Below are positions 1 through 7,068 of a stretch of 7,184 bases of DNA, one piece after another. Position numbers and translations under genes: made by a program. Origin of the DNA: Azonexus sp. (GTDB taxonomy: Bacteria; Pseudomonadota; Gammaproteobacteria; Burkholderiales; Rhodocyclaceae); the NCBI GenBank assembly GCA_031274715.1, contig JAISPT010000018.1, positions 1 through 7,184 on the forward strand, written 5' to 3'. Below the pieces are notes generated by a model, which was not told the DNA's origin, made no database searches, and saw nothing but the letters and a program-made list of their open reading frames with translations. Each line of letters opens with the position of its first letter. The stretch's first letter is position 1.

Positions 1-1
1 T

Positions 2-1543
2 ATGTGCGGGATTCTCGGGGTCATGGCCAACACGCCGGTCAACCAGTTGCTCTACGACGGCCTGATGGTGCTCCAGCACCGCGGCCAGGACGCGGCCGGG
101 ATCGCCACGGCCGAAGGCAGTACCTTCCACCTGCACAAGGGGCCGGGCCTGGTGCGCGACGTTTTCCGCACCCGCAACATGCGCGCCCTGCCGGGCAACT
201 GGGGCATCGGCCACGTCCGCTACCCGACCGCCGGCTCGGCCTACAATTTCGCCGAGGCGCAACCTTTCTACGTCAATTCGCCGTTCGGCATTGTGCTCGG
301 CCACAACGGCAACCTGACTAACGCCGAGCAGTTGAAGGAGCAGATGTTCCGCCTCGACCGCCGGCATATCAACACCAATTCCGATTCCGAAGTGCTGCTC
401 AATGTGCTGGCGCACGAGTTGCAGGCCGCCGCGCATGGCTATGAGCTGGACGTGGACAGCATCTTCCAGGCGGTGGCCGGCGTCCATCGCCGTTGCCGCG
501 GCGCCTACGCCGTCGTCGCCCTGATCGCCGGCTACGGCCTGCTGGCCTTCCGTGACCCGCACGGCATCCGGCCGCTGGTGTATGGCGAGAACCGGACCGA
601 GCAGGGAATGGAATACCTCGTCGCCTCCGAATCGGTCGCCCTCGACACCCTCGGTTTCCAGGTGGTGCGCGACATCGAGCCGGGCGAGGCGGTATTTATC
701 GACCTCAACCACCAGTTGCACAGCCGCCAGTGTGCGCAGCAGCCGATGTACGCGCCGTGTATCTTCGAATACGTCTATCTCGCCCGCCCGGATACCGTGA
801 TCGACGGCGTCTCGGTCTACGAGTCGCGCCTAGCGATGGGCGAACTGCTGGCCGAGAAGATCCGCGCCAACATTCCGGTCGACCAGATCGACGTGGTCAT
901 CCCGATTCCCGATTCCAGCCGGCCGTCGGCGATGCAACTGGCGCAGGCGCTGAACATTCCGTTCCGCGAAGGCTTCGTCAAGAACCGCTACGTTGGCCGC
1001 ACCTTCATCATGCCGGGCCAGGCGATGCGCCGGAAATCGGTGCGCCAGAAGCTCAACACCGTCGGCCAGGAATTCAAGGGCAAGCGCGTGCTGCTGGTCG
1101 ACGACTCCATCGTCCGTGGTACGACCAGCCGCGAGATCGTCGATATGGCACGGGCGGCTGGTGCGACCAAGGTTTATTTCGCCTCGGCGGCGCCGCCGGT
1201 GCGCTACCCGAACGTCTACGGCATCGACATGCCGACGCGCGCCGAGCTGATCGCCACCGGCCGCAGCGATGCCCAGATCGCCGCCGAGATCGGCGTCGAC
1301 GCGCTGGTCTATCAGGACATCGAAGCCCTCAAGCAGTCGGTTACCCGATTGCGCTCCGACCTGACCGTGTTCGACGCTTCCTGTTTCGATGGTTGCTACG
1401 TCACCGGCGACATCGACGACTATTACCTCGACGCGGCCGAGGGCAAGCGCAGCAGCAAGCCGGCCAAGAGCGGCGAGGATGATGGTGAGGGTCGTGCCTC
1501 GCAGATGGTGCTGGGCCTCGGCAATGGTGAATCAGAGGCATGA
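2..1543 (+). CDS. purF: Amidophosphoribosyltransferase PurF, complete (513 aa)
   Basis: Catalyses the first committed step of purine synthesis: glutamine-derived ammonia is transferred to PRPP to give 5-phosphoribosylamine, in the cytoplasm. The N-terminal class II glutamine amidotransferase domain begins MCGILGV, so Cys2 becomes the N-terminal nucleophile once Met is removed; there is no propeptide. Visible glutaminase motifs are HRGQD (26-30), GHVRY with Arg73, HNGN (101-104) and TNSDSE with Asp128. The C-terminal phosphoribosyltransferase domain carries the PRPP loop VLLVDDSIVRGTTS at 363-376. Length is close to the E. coli enzyme (about 505 aa). The last ~35 residues are a charged, probably disordered tail. 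Its stop overlaps the start of metZ by ATGA. Only one base precedes the ATG, so its ribosome binding site and promoter lie outside the window; in related proteobacteria cvpA normally sits upstream. Confidence 0.98.
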   Translation: MCGILGVMANTPVNQLLYDGLMVLQHRGQDAAGIATAEGSTFHLHKGPGLVRDVFRTRNMRALPGNWGIGHVRYPTAGSAYNFAEAQPFYVNSPFGIVLGHNGNLTNAEQLKEQMFRLDRRHINTNSDSEVLLNVLAHELQAAAHGYELDVDSIFQAVAGVHRRCRGAYAVVALIAGYGLLAFRDPHGIRPLVYGENRTEQGMEYLVASESVALDTLGFQVVRDIEPGEAVFIDLNHQLHSRQCAQQPMYAPCIFEYVYLARPDTVIDGVSVYESRLAMGELLAEKIRANIPVDQIDVVIPIPDSSRPSAMQLAQALNIPFREGFVKNRYVGRTFIMPGQAMRRKSVRQKLNTVGQEFKGKRVLLVDDSIVRGTTSREIVDMARAAGATKVYFASAAPPVRYPNVYGIDMPTRAELIATGRSDAQIAAEIGVDALVYQDIEALKQSVTRLRSDLTVFDASCFDGCYVTGDIDDYYLDAAEGKRSSKPAKSGEDDGEGRASQMVLGLGNGESEA

Positions 1544-2727
1544 GCGAGCGGCCGGATTACCGTCCCGAAACGCTGGCGGTGCGCGCCGGCCAGGAGCGCA
1601 GCCCGTTCGGCGAGCACTCCGAGGCGCTGTACCTGACCTCCAGCTTCGTCTTCCAGAATGCGGCGCAGGCCGCCAGGCGGTTTTCCGGCGAAGAGGAAGG
1701 GCATGTCTATGCCCGCTTCACCAACCCGACCGTGACCCTATTCGAGGAGCGCCTGGCTGCCCTCGAAGGTGCCGAGGATTGCATCGCTACGGCCAGCGGT
1801 ATGGCGGCGATCATGGCCCTGTGCCTGGCGCACCTGCAGCAGGGCGACCACATCGTCGCCTCGAACAGCCTGTTCGGCGCCACTGTGCAGCTTTTTTCCA
1901 ACATCCTGGCGCGCACCGGCATCACCACCACCTTTGTCGCGCAGACCGACCCGACGGCTTGGGAGGCGGCGATCCGCCCCGAAACCAAACTCTTTTTCGT
2001 CGAAACGCCGTCCAATCCGCTGACCGAAATCGCCGACATCGCCCGCCTGGCCGACATCGCTCACGCTCGCGGAATTCTGCTCGCCGTCGACAACAGCTTC
2101 TGTACCTCGGCTTTGCAACGGCCGTTGGAACTGGGCGCCGACCTGGTGGCGTATTCGGCGACCAAGTATCTCGACGGCCAAGGCCGGGTGCTTGGCGGGG
2201 CCGTCTGCGGCTCGAAGACCTTGATCGAGGAAGTTTTCAAATACTTGCGCACGGCTGGCTCTACATTGTCGGCCTTTAACGCTTGGGTGCTGCTCAAGGG
2301 CTTGGAGACCTTGAAAATCCGACTCGAAGCACAGGCGGCCAATGCCATCCGGCTGGCTACCTGGCTGGCCGAGCAGCCGCAAGTGGCGCGTGTTTTCTAT
2401 CCCGGCCTTGCCTCGCATCCGCAGCACGAACTGGCGCGTCGCCAGCAGCGCTCCGGCGGTGCCATTGTCTCCTTCGAGGTCAAGGGCGGCCGCGCCGAGG
2501 CGTGGACAGTGGTCGACCACTGTCGCCTGCTGTCGATCACCGGCAACCTCGGCGATACCAAGACCACCATCACTCATCCCGCCACGACCACGCATGGTCG
2601 GCTCACCCCCGAGGCACGGGCCGCGGCCGGCATCGACGAGAGCCTGCTGCGCGTCGCCGTCGGCCTCGAAGCGGTGGAAGACTTGCAGGCCGACCTCGAA
2701 CGTGGTCTGGCCCTGATCGGTAGATGA
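1540..2727 (+). CDS. metZ: O-succinylhomoserine sulfhydrylase MetZ (395 aa)
   Basis: PLP-dependent enzyme of the Cys/Met metabolism family. It makes homocysteine directly from O-succinylhomoserine and sulfide in methionine synthesis, bypassing cystathionine. Visible features are YARFTNPT with Tyr57 and Arg59 (phosphate binding across the dimer), SGM at 86-88, Asp184 in AVDNSF (pairs with the PLP pyridine nitrogen), and YSATKYLDGQGR with the Schiff-base Lys209. The C-terminal NLGDTKTTITHPATTTH segment is typical of the family. Length matches MetZ (about 400 aa). The ATG overlaps the purF stop and has GAGG a few bases upstream, implying translational coupling; purF-metZ adjacency is common in beta- and gammaproteobacteria and favours MetZ over MetB, MetC or MetY. 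O-acetylhomoserine as substrate cannot be excluded from sequence alone. Confidence 0.93.
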   Translation: MSERPDYRPETLAVRAGQERSPFGEHSEALYLTSSFVFQNAAQAARRFSGEEEGHVYARFTNPTVTLFEERLAALEGAEDCIATASGMAAIMALCLAHLQQGDHIVASNSLFGATVQLFSNILARTGITTTFVAQTDPTAWEAAIRPETKLFFVETPSNPLTEIADIARLADIAHARGILLAVDNSFCTSALQRPLELGADLVAYSATKYLDGQGRVLGGAVCGSKTLIEEVFKYLRTAGSTLSAFNAWVLLKGLETLKIRLEAQAANAIRLATWLAEQPQVARVFYPGLASHPQHELARRQQRSGGAIVSFEVKGGRAEAWTVVDHCRLLSITGNLGDTKTTITHPATTTHGRLTPEARAAAGIDESLLRVAVGLEAVEDLQADLERGLALIGR

Positions 2728-3965
2728 AACCCCGGATCGCCGTCGACCGCCTGCAACCCGGCGTCTTCATCTCGCTGGATGAGCTGCGTTGGCTCGATCA
2801 TCCTTTCTTGCTCAATCGTTTCCGCCTGAGTGACGAGGAGCAGATCCGGGTGTTGCGCAGCCTCGGCCTAGACACCGTCGAATGGGACCCGGAGCGCAGC
2901 ACCGCCGAGCCCTTGCCGGAAGAGCAGGCAGCCGAGGTCGAAGTCGATTTTTCCGCCTCGGTGATCGACTCGATGCTCGACATCAAGCGTTCGCGCACCG
3001 AGCGGGTGCGTGCCCAGCGCGAGGGCCTGGCCCGCTGCGAGCGCCTGTTCGAGCAAGAGGCGACCGGCGTCGGCGAAATCCTGCGCGATCTGGGCGGTCG
3101 CCCGAACGAAGCCTACAGCCGGGCCAAAAGCACGGTTGGCCGGCTGGTCGGTGGCCTGCTCAATGCCGAAAGCGTCGCCGTGCATCTGGTCAACCTGAAG
3201 GTCAAGGAACCCGGCCCGGCGCACCATGCGATGAACGTCGTCGTGCTGTCGCTGCTGCTCGGCAAAGCGGCTCAACTCGCCGAAGAAGAGATGCGCTGGC
3301 TCGGCCTCGGTGCGATGTTCCACGACCTCGGCAAGCAAGACGTGCCGGCCCGCGTGCTGCGCAACCCGCAGCGCCCGCCGGCCGAGGAACAGTTCTACCA
3401 GGCCCATGTCGGCTACGGCATCAAGCACGCGGCAGCCATCAACGACCTGCCGGTTGCCGTCAAAAACATCATCGCCTGCCATCACGAGCGTTGGGACGGC
3501 CAGGGCTTTCCCAACCGCCTGGCTGGAACCAAGATTCCCCGGCTGGCGCGCATCGCGGCGATCGCCAATCGCTACGACAACCTGTGTAACCCGTTCGATC
3601 TGAGGCAGGCAAAGACGCCGGCCGAAGCGCTGGCGGCGATGTTCAAGCAGGAAAACAGCCGCTACGACCCGGAACTATTGCAACTCTTCATCAAATCCAT
3701 CGGCGTCTACCCGCCGGGCAGCTTCGTCGCGCTGAGCGACGGCAGCATCGGCCTGGTGGTCGAGAGCAACAGCGACGACCTGCTGCATCCGCTGATCATG
3801 CTGTACGACCCCGGCGTGCCGCGCGGCGAAGCCCTGCTGCTCGACCTGCGCGAAACCGATTCGACCATCGAAGCGGTGATCAGCCCGGCCAAGCTGCCGG
3901 TCGAAGTCGTCGAATACCTCGCCCCGCGCGGCCGCATCGACTACTACGTCGAAGGCGCGCGCTGA
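2724..3965 (+). CDS. DUF3391/HD-GYP protein, probable c-di-GMP phosphodiesterase with variant motif (413 aa)
   Basis: Likely hydrolyses or senses cyclic-di-GMP. Residues 1 to about 125 resemble DUF3391, the N-terminal domain common in HD-GYP proteins (opening LQPGVFISLDELRWLDHPF). The HD-GYP domain follows: His167/His168 in AHHAMN, FHDLGK with His200-Asp201 and the Lys, QAHVGYG with His228, then HHERWDGQGFP at 253-263 and IANRYDNLCNP around Asn282-Asp285. Two departures from the canonical family are visible: GFP replaces GYP, and Asn282 stands where most members have Asp (IADxYDAL), probably a metal ligand. Activity could therefore be altered, though the fold looks intact. No signal peptide or membrane segment is seen, so it is probably cytoplasmic. 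The ATG overlaps the metZ stop (ATGA), so it is likely translated from the purF-metZ message. Family assignment is confident; catalysis is inferred. Confidence 0.88.
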   Translation: MKPRIAVDRLQPGVFISLDELRWLDHPFLLNRFRLSDEEQIRVLRSLGLDTVEWDPERSTAEPLPEEQAAEVEVDFSASVIDSMLDIKRSRTERVRAQREGLARCERLFEQEATGVGEILRDLGGRPNEAYSRAKSTVGRLVGGLLNAESVAVHLVNLKVKEPGPAHHAMNVVVLSLLLGKAAQLAEEEMRWLGLGAMFHDLGKQDVPARVLRNPQRPPAEEQFYQAHVGYGIKHAAAINDLPVAVKNIIACHHERWDGQGFPNRLAGTKIPRLARIAAIANRYDNLCNPFDLRQAKTPAEALAAMFKQENSRYDPELLQLFIKSIGVYPPGSFVALSDGSIGLVVESNSDDLLHPLIMLYDPGVPRGEALLLDLRETDSTIEAVISPAKLPVEVVEYLAPRGRIDYYVEGAR

Positions 3966-3973
3966 ATTTTCTT

Positions 3974-4003
3974 CGGCCGCCGTGGCGGCCGCCATCCTTT
4001 TTT
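3974..4003 (+). terminator. Hairpin plus T run after the HD-GYP gene
   Basis: CGGCCGCC at 3974-3981 and GGCGGCCG at 3984-3991 form a perfect GC-rich inverted repeat around GT. Six Ts follow at 3998-4003. This resembles a rho-independent terminator or attenuator for the purF-metZ-HD-GYP transcript. The T run starts six bases after the stem, which weakens the call, and it ends directly against the GGAG of the rhlE ribosome binding site, so the hairpin could also affect rhlE translation. Confidence 0.5.
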
Positions 4004-4013
4004 GGAGCATCCC

Positions 4014-4016
<3 letters not shown>
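4004..4016 (+). promoter_or_regulatory. rhlE ribosome binding site and start codon
   Basis: GGAG at 4004-4007 lies six bases before the ATG at 4014-4016. This spacing selects ATG 4014 (MLFSELGL) as the start over the in-frame TTG at 4002, which overlaps the T run and the Shine-Dalgarno itself. Confidence 0.8.
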
Positions 4017-5294
<1,278 letters not shown>

Positions 5295-5321
5295 GGGCGA
5301 GTGGAGGGTGGCTAGCTGATC

Positions 5322-5377
5322 GAGGCAAGTAACGCTGGGAGTGATTACCGCGTTCGTGGCGTAACGCCTTTAAGGCG
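5322..5377 (-). pseudogene. Remnant of a third DUF6402-like gene segment
   Basis: On the minus strand this reads NALKALRHERGNHSQRYLP and then loses similarity (RSAS...). The same stretch at 6126-6070 reads NPLKASSHERGNNPKRYLPPLP and continues into an effector-like C-terminus; the larger copy has the equivalent FEKGNHPEF...YYLPPLP further upstream. About 55 bases survive here, starting right after the ancestral stop of immunity-like copy A and ending where unrelated sequence next to rhlE begins. I read it as the leading edge of a further cassette that has been deleted. It has no start and no plausible product. Confidence 0.65.
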
Positions 5378-5387
5378 TTACGGCCAC
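5356..5387. repeat. Long near-perfect hairpin between convergent genes
   Basis: GTGGC+GTAACGCC (5356-5368), a TTTAA loop, then GGCGTTAC (5374-5381), one bulged G, and GCCAC (5383-5387): a 13-bp stem with a single bulge. It spans the ancestral stop codon (TTA at 5378-5380 on + strand) of immunity-like copy A. No T run follows on either strand, so it is not a classic intrinsic terminator, but its place between converging transcripts suits a bidirectional pause or RNA end-protecting structure. The homologous site in the other unit (about 6104-6135) has lost or never had the inner 8-bp stem. Confidence 0.55.
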
Positions 5388-5416
5388 ATTCGGGGGAGGC
5401 GGGCGCGTAGCCAGTC

Positions 5417-5821
5417 CTAGCGGTTGGGGGGCATCGCCAGCTTGGTTTGAAAACCCGATCCTTCTCCATCGTTGTAGATCAGATAATTTTCACCATACTC
5501 TAAAGGCCAAATTGGCCCTCCCATGCCCAGTATCGGCTCAAAAATCCGCTCCGCCAACAATTCCCCATCCATCGAAAGAACCTGAAGCCGAACTTCGTTA
5601 TTCGGCCAGTTAGTCGGGTCAATGAAGGCATGCTTTCCACACAACACGATATGGTATGGCTGACCTTGAAACTCCCGGATGCCACCATTCATTTCTCTGG
5701 TATAGAGGTCGCATTTCCTGTAGTCACTCAGGCGTATCAGGGTGAACCAAAATAAATAGGGAATGGCCGCGATGACCAGCAAGACGATCAATGTCCAGCG
5801 TAAGGCCCGTTTCCAATTCAT
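5417..5821 (-). CDS. Immunity-like small membrane protein, copy A, C-terminally shortened (134 aa)
   Basis: Unnamed family. The N-terminus MNWKRALRW is basic and is followed by one hydrophobic helix (about residues 10-28), predicting an N-in inner-membrane anchor with the remainder in the periplasm. Two cysteines (37 and 61) could form a disulfide there. Residues 33-81 are identical to copy B except for one Lys/Arg change; residues 101-128 are almost unrelated to it. The frame ends MPPNR-TAG, but past the stop the same frame reads DWLRARLPRMWP and ends TAA at 5380-5378, matching the intact tail of copy B. One TGG-to-TAG change therefore removed about 13 residues. GAGGGGAG lies 11 bases before the ATG. 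The start is 27 bases after the end of an orphan effector-like fragment. An immunity role is inferred from context; the protein may or may not still function. Confidence 0.75.
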   Translation of the reverse strand: MNWKRALRWTLIVLLVIAAIPYLFWFTLIRLSDYRKCDLYTREMNGGIREFQGQPYHIVLCGKHAFIDPTNWPNNEVRLQVLSMDGELLAERIFEPILGMGGPIWPLEYGENYLIYNDGEGSGFQTKLAMPPNR

Positions 5822-5848
5822 GGTGATCTGTACTCCCCTCCGATCGCG

Positions 5849-6128
5849 TCAGACTCGCGCTTTGTATTCGCCGCAGACTTCGTCAAACTCGAAGACGATG
5901 GGCGTGGGCAGCTTGATCTTCTCGAAGCTGGAGAAGATGCGGAAATCGCCGCCGCGCTCCTTAAGTTCGCGCCAGCGCCGGAAATCCCGGTTGCGTACCG
6001 GGTAGAAAACGTCCGGTTTGCGTAATTTGTCTTCGATGTCAACCGGCTTGTCGAGATGTAGCGGCAAGGGCGGTAAGTAACGCTTGGGGTTATTGCCGCG
6101 TTCGTGGCTTGAGGCTTTCAAGGGGTTA
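5849..6128 (-). pseudogene. Orphan C-terminal fragment of the DUF6402-like gene (~90 codons)
   Basis: The frame reads NPLKASSHERGNNPKRYLPPLP, then DKPVDIEDKLRK, YPVRNRDFRRWRELKERGG, DFRIFSSFEKIKLPTPIVF and EFDEVCGEYKARV. From the LPPLP motif to the end it is nearly identical to the C-terminus of the larger gene at 6591-7068. It lacks the upstream part (THIYVYAMDVYSF, YLGHWNREG). Its open frame runs on into the 3' end of immunity-like copy B in another frame, and no ATG occurs in the homologous part, only a TTG near the junction. Best read as a displaced C-terminal module that could reactivate by recombination with a full-length gene. The final residues, including Cys, are intact and no internal stop has accumulated. 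Whether it is translated is unknown. Confidence 0.75.
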
Positions 6129-6818
6129 CGGCCACATTCTGGGTAGATGGGCGCGTAGCCATTCCCAGCGACTTGGGGGCATGGCAATTGTCTGGGTTGG
6201 TCCCGTTCCTTTTGTTTCGTAGGCTATATGGTCATCATAGTATTCTAACTGCATGTTATATCGCATACCCAATAGAGGCTCATAAAACCGTTCCGCCAAC
6301 AACTCCTCATCCATCGAAAAAACCTGAAGCCGGACTTCGTTATTCGGCCAGTTAGTCGGATCAATGAAGGCATGCTTTCCACACAACACGATATGGTATG
6401 GCTGACCTTGAAACTCCCGGATGCCGCCATTCATTTCTTTGGTATAGAGGTCGCATTTCCTATAGTCACTCGGGCGCATCAGGGTGAACCAGAACAAATA
6501 TGGGGTGGCCGTAATGACAAACAAGACGATCACTACCCAGCGTAAGGCCCGTTTCCAATTCATGGTGATCTGTACTCCCCTCGGATTGCGTCAGGCTCGT
6601 GATTTGTATTCACCGCAGACTTCATCAAACTCGAAGACGATGGGCGTGGGCAGCTTGATCTTCTCGAAGCTGGAGAAGATGCGGAAATCGCCGCCGCGCT
6701 CCTTGAGTTCGCGCCAGCGCTGGAAATCGCGGTTGCGTACCGGGTAGTAAACTTCTGCCTTGCGCAGTCTGTCCTTGGCATCGACTGGCTTGTCGAGACC
6801 CGGCGGCAGGGGCGGCAA
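6077..6818. repeat. Tandem cassette unit B (about 742 bp)
   Basis: Directly abuts unit A and has the same internal order. Similarity to unit A fades after the GGGCGGC segment near 6815, because from there the larger DUF6402-like gene continues with its own upstream sequence while unit A passes into the next unit. Base composition of both units is visibly less GC-rich than the core genes to the left. Confidence 0.78.
6126..6563 (-). CDS. Immunity-like small membrane protein, copy B (145 aa)
   Basis: Unnamed family, and the intact member of the pair. The basic N-terminus MNWKRALRW and a single transmembrane helix (about 10-28) predict a membrane-anchored protein with a periplasmic domain of about 115 residues. 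Cys37 and Cys61 are its only cysteines, giving a possible disulfide. The core DYRKCDLY...GQPYHIVLCGKHAFIDPTNWPNNEVRLQV is shared with copy A. Residues 101-126 are unique to this copy, and the tail PPSRWEWLRAHLPRMWP follows. GAGGGGAG lies 11 bases upstream of the ATG, and the start is 27 bases after the stop of the DUF6402-like gene, consistent with cotranscription as an effector-immunity pair. A periplasmic immunity protein would imply a toxin acting in the periplasm or membrane. No enzymatic motif is recognised. Membrane topology is fairly sure; the immunity role is inference. Confidence 0.78.
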   Translation of the reverse strand: MNWKRALRWVVIVLFVITATPYLFWFTLMRPSDYRKCDLYTKEMNGGIREFQGQPYHIVLCGKHAFIDPTNWPNNEVRLQVFSMDEELLAERFYEPLLGMRYNMQLEYYDDHIAYETKGTGPTQTIAMPPSRWEWLRAHLPRMWP

Positions 6819-7068
6819 ATAGTATCCGGGAGGTGTGTCGAATTCGGGGTGGTTGCCCTTTTCAAAGCGCAGCTTGGGGTCCAGTGCATTCGAGATGGAA
6901 TCGGCCATGGTTGCATCGAGGGGAATGATGACGCCCTCGCGGTTCCAGTGGCCGAGATATTGCGAGGTAGTGCTTTGGGGGTCGTCATTGAACGAGTAGA
7001 CATCCATCGCATAGACGTAGATGTGCGTGATTTCGATCTTGATCCTGCGGCATTGCCGCCAGGGACTA
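6591..7068 (-). pseudogene. DUF6402-like protein, 3' part, 5' end removed by IS insertion
   Basis: The reading frame is open from the IS junction to the stop. It starts SPWRQCRRIKIEITHIYVYAMDVYSF, continues through SQYLGHWNREG, DATMADSISNALDPKLRFEKGN and YYLPPLPPGLDKPVDAKDR, and ends EFDEVCGEYKSRA. Similarity clearly continues upstream of the Met at 7007, so that Met is internal and not the native start. At 7079-7077, inside the IS end, an in-frame TGA closes the frame. The aromatic YVYAMDVYSFND and LGHWN motifs, with a C-terminal DFxxWRxLxxxGGDFxxFS pattern, recall DUF6402, a family of unknown function; this is from memory and tentative. No catalytic motif is recognised. It lies 27 bases upstream of immunity-like copy B, so it is the candidate effector or effector partner of that pair. 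The N-terminus should lie beyond the IS if the element is a simple insertion. Confidence 0.7.

Larger units (their letters stand above)
5329..6076. repeat. Tandem cassette unit A (about 748 bp)
   Basis: Direct repeat partner of the unit starting at 6077. From left to right (+ strand) it holds an effector-like leading edge, the end and body of immunity-like copy A, the 27-base spacer with the shared Shine-Dalgarno, and the orphan effector C-terminus. The two units align at an offset of 748 bases at the left edge and 742 from the immunity start onward. Identity is very high around 5590-5760 and 5850-6000 and is lost at 5438-5521. Confidence 0.8.

Noticed and set aside
1738..2595. 285-codon minus-strand frame opposite metZ
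   Set aside because: Shadow of metZ; no recognisable domain, and the + frame has all PLP-enzyme motifs.
4002..4013. TTG start for rhlE giving a 430-aa protein
   Set aside because: The TTG overlaps the T run and the Shine-Dalgarno; ATG 4014 has correct spacing and the family-typical N-terminus.
6484..6747. 87-codon + strand frame, with a near-duplicate at 5763-6005
   Set aside because: The pair looks conserved only because the underlying cassette is duplicated. It spans the spacer between two minus-strand genes and is rich in Ser/Arg, as expected of a shadow.
6591..7007. 138-aa gene starting at the Met at 7007
   Set aside because: The frame and its aromatic motif (YVYAMDVYSF) continue upstream to the IS junction, so this Met is internal. 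Annotated instead as the 3' part of a disrupted gene.
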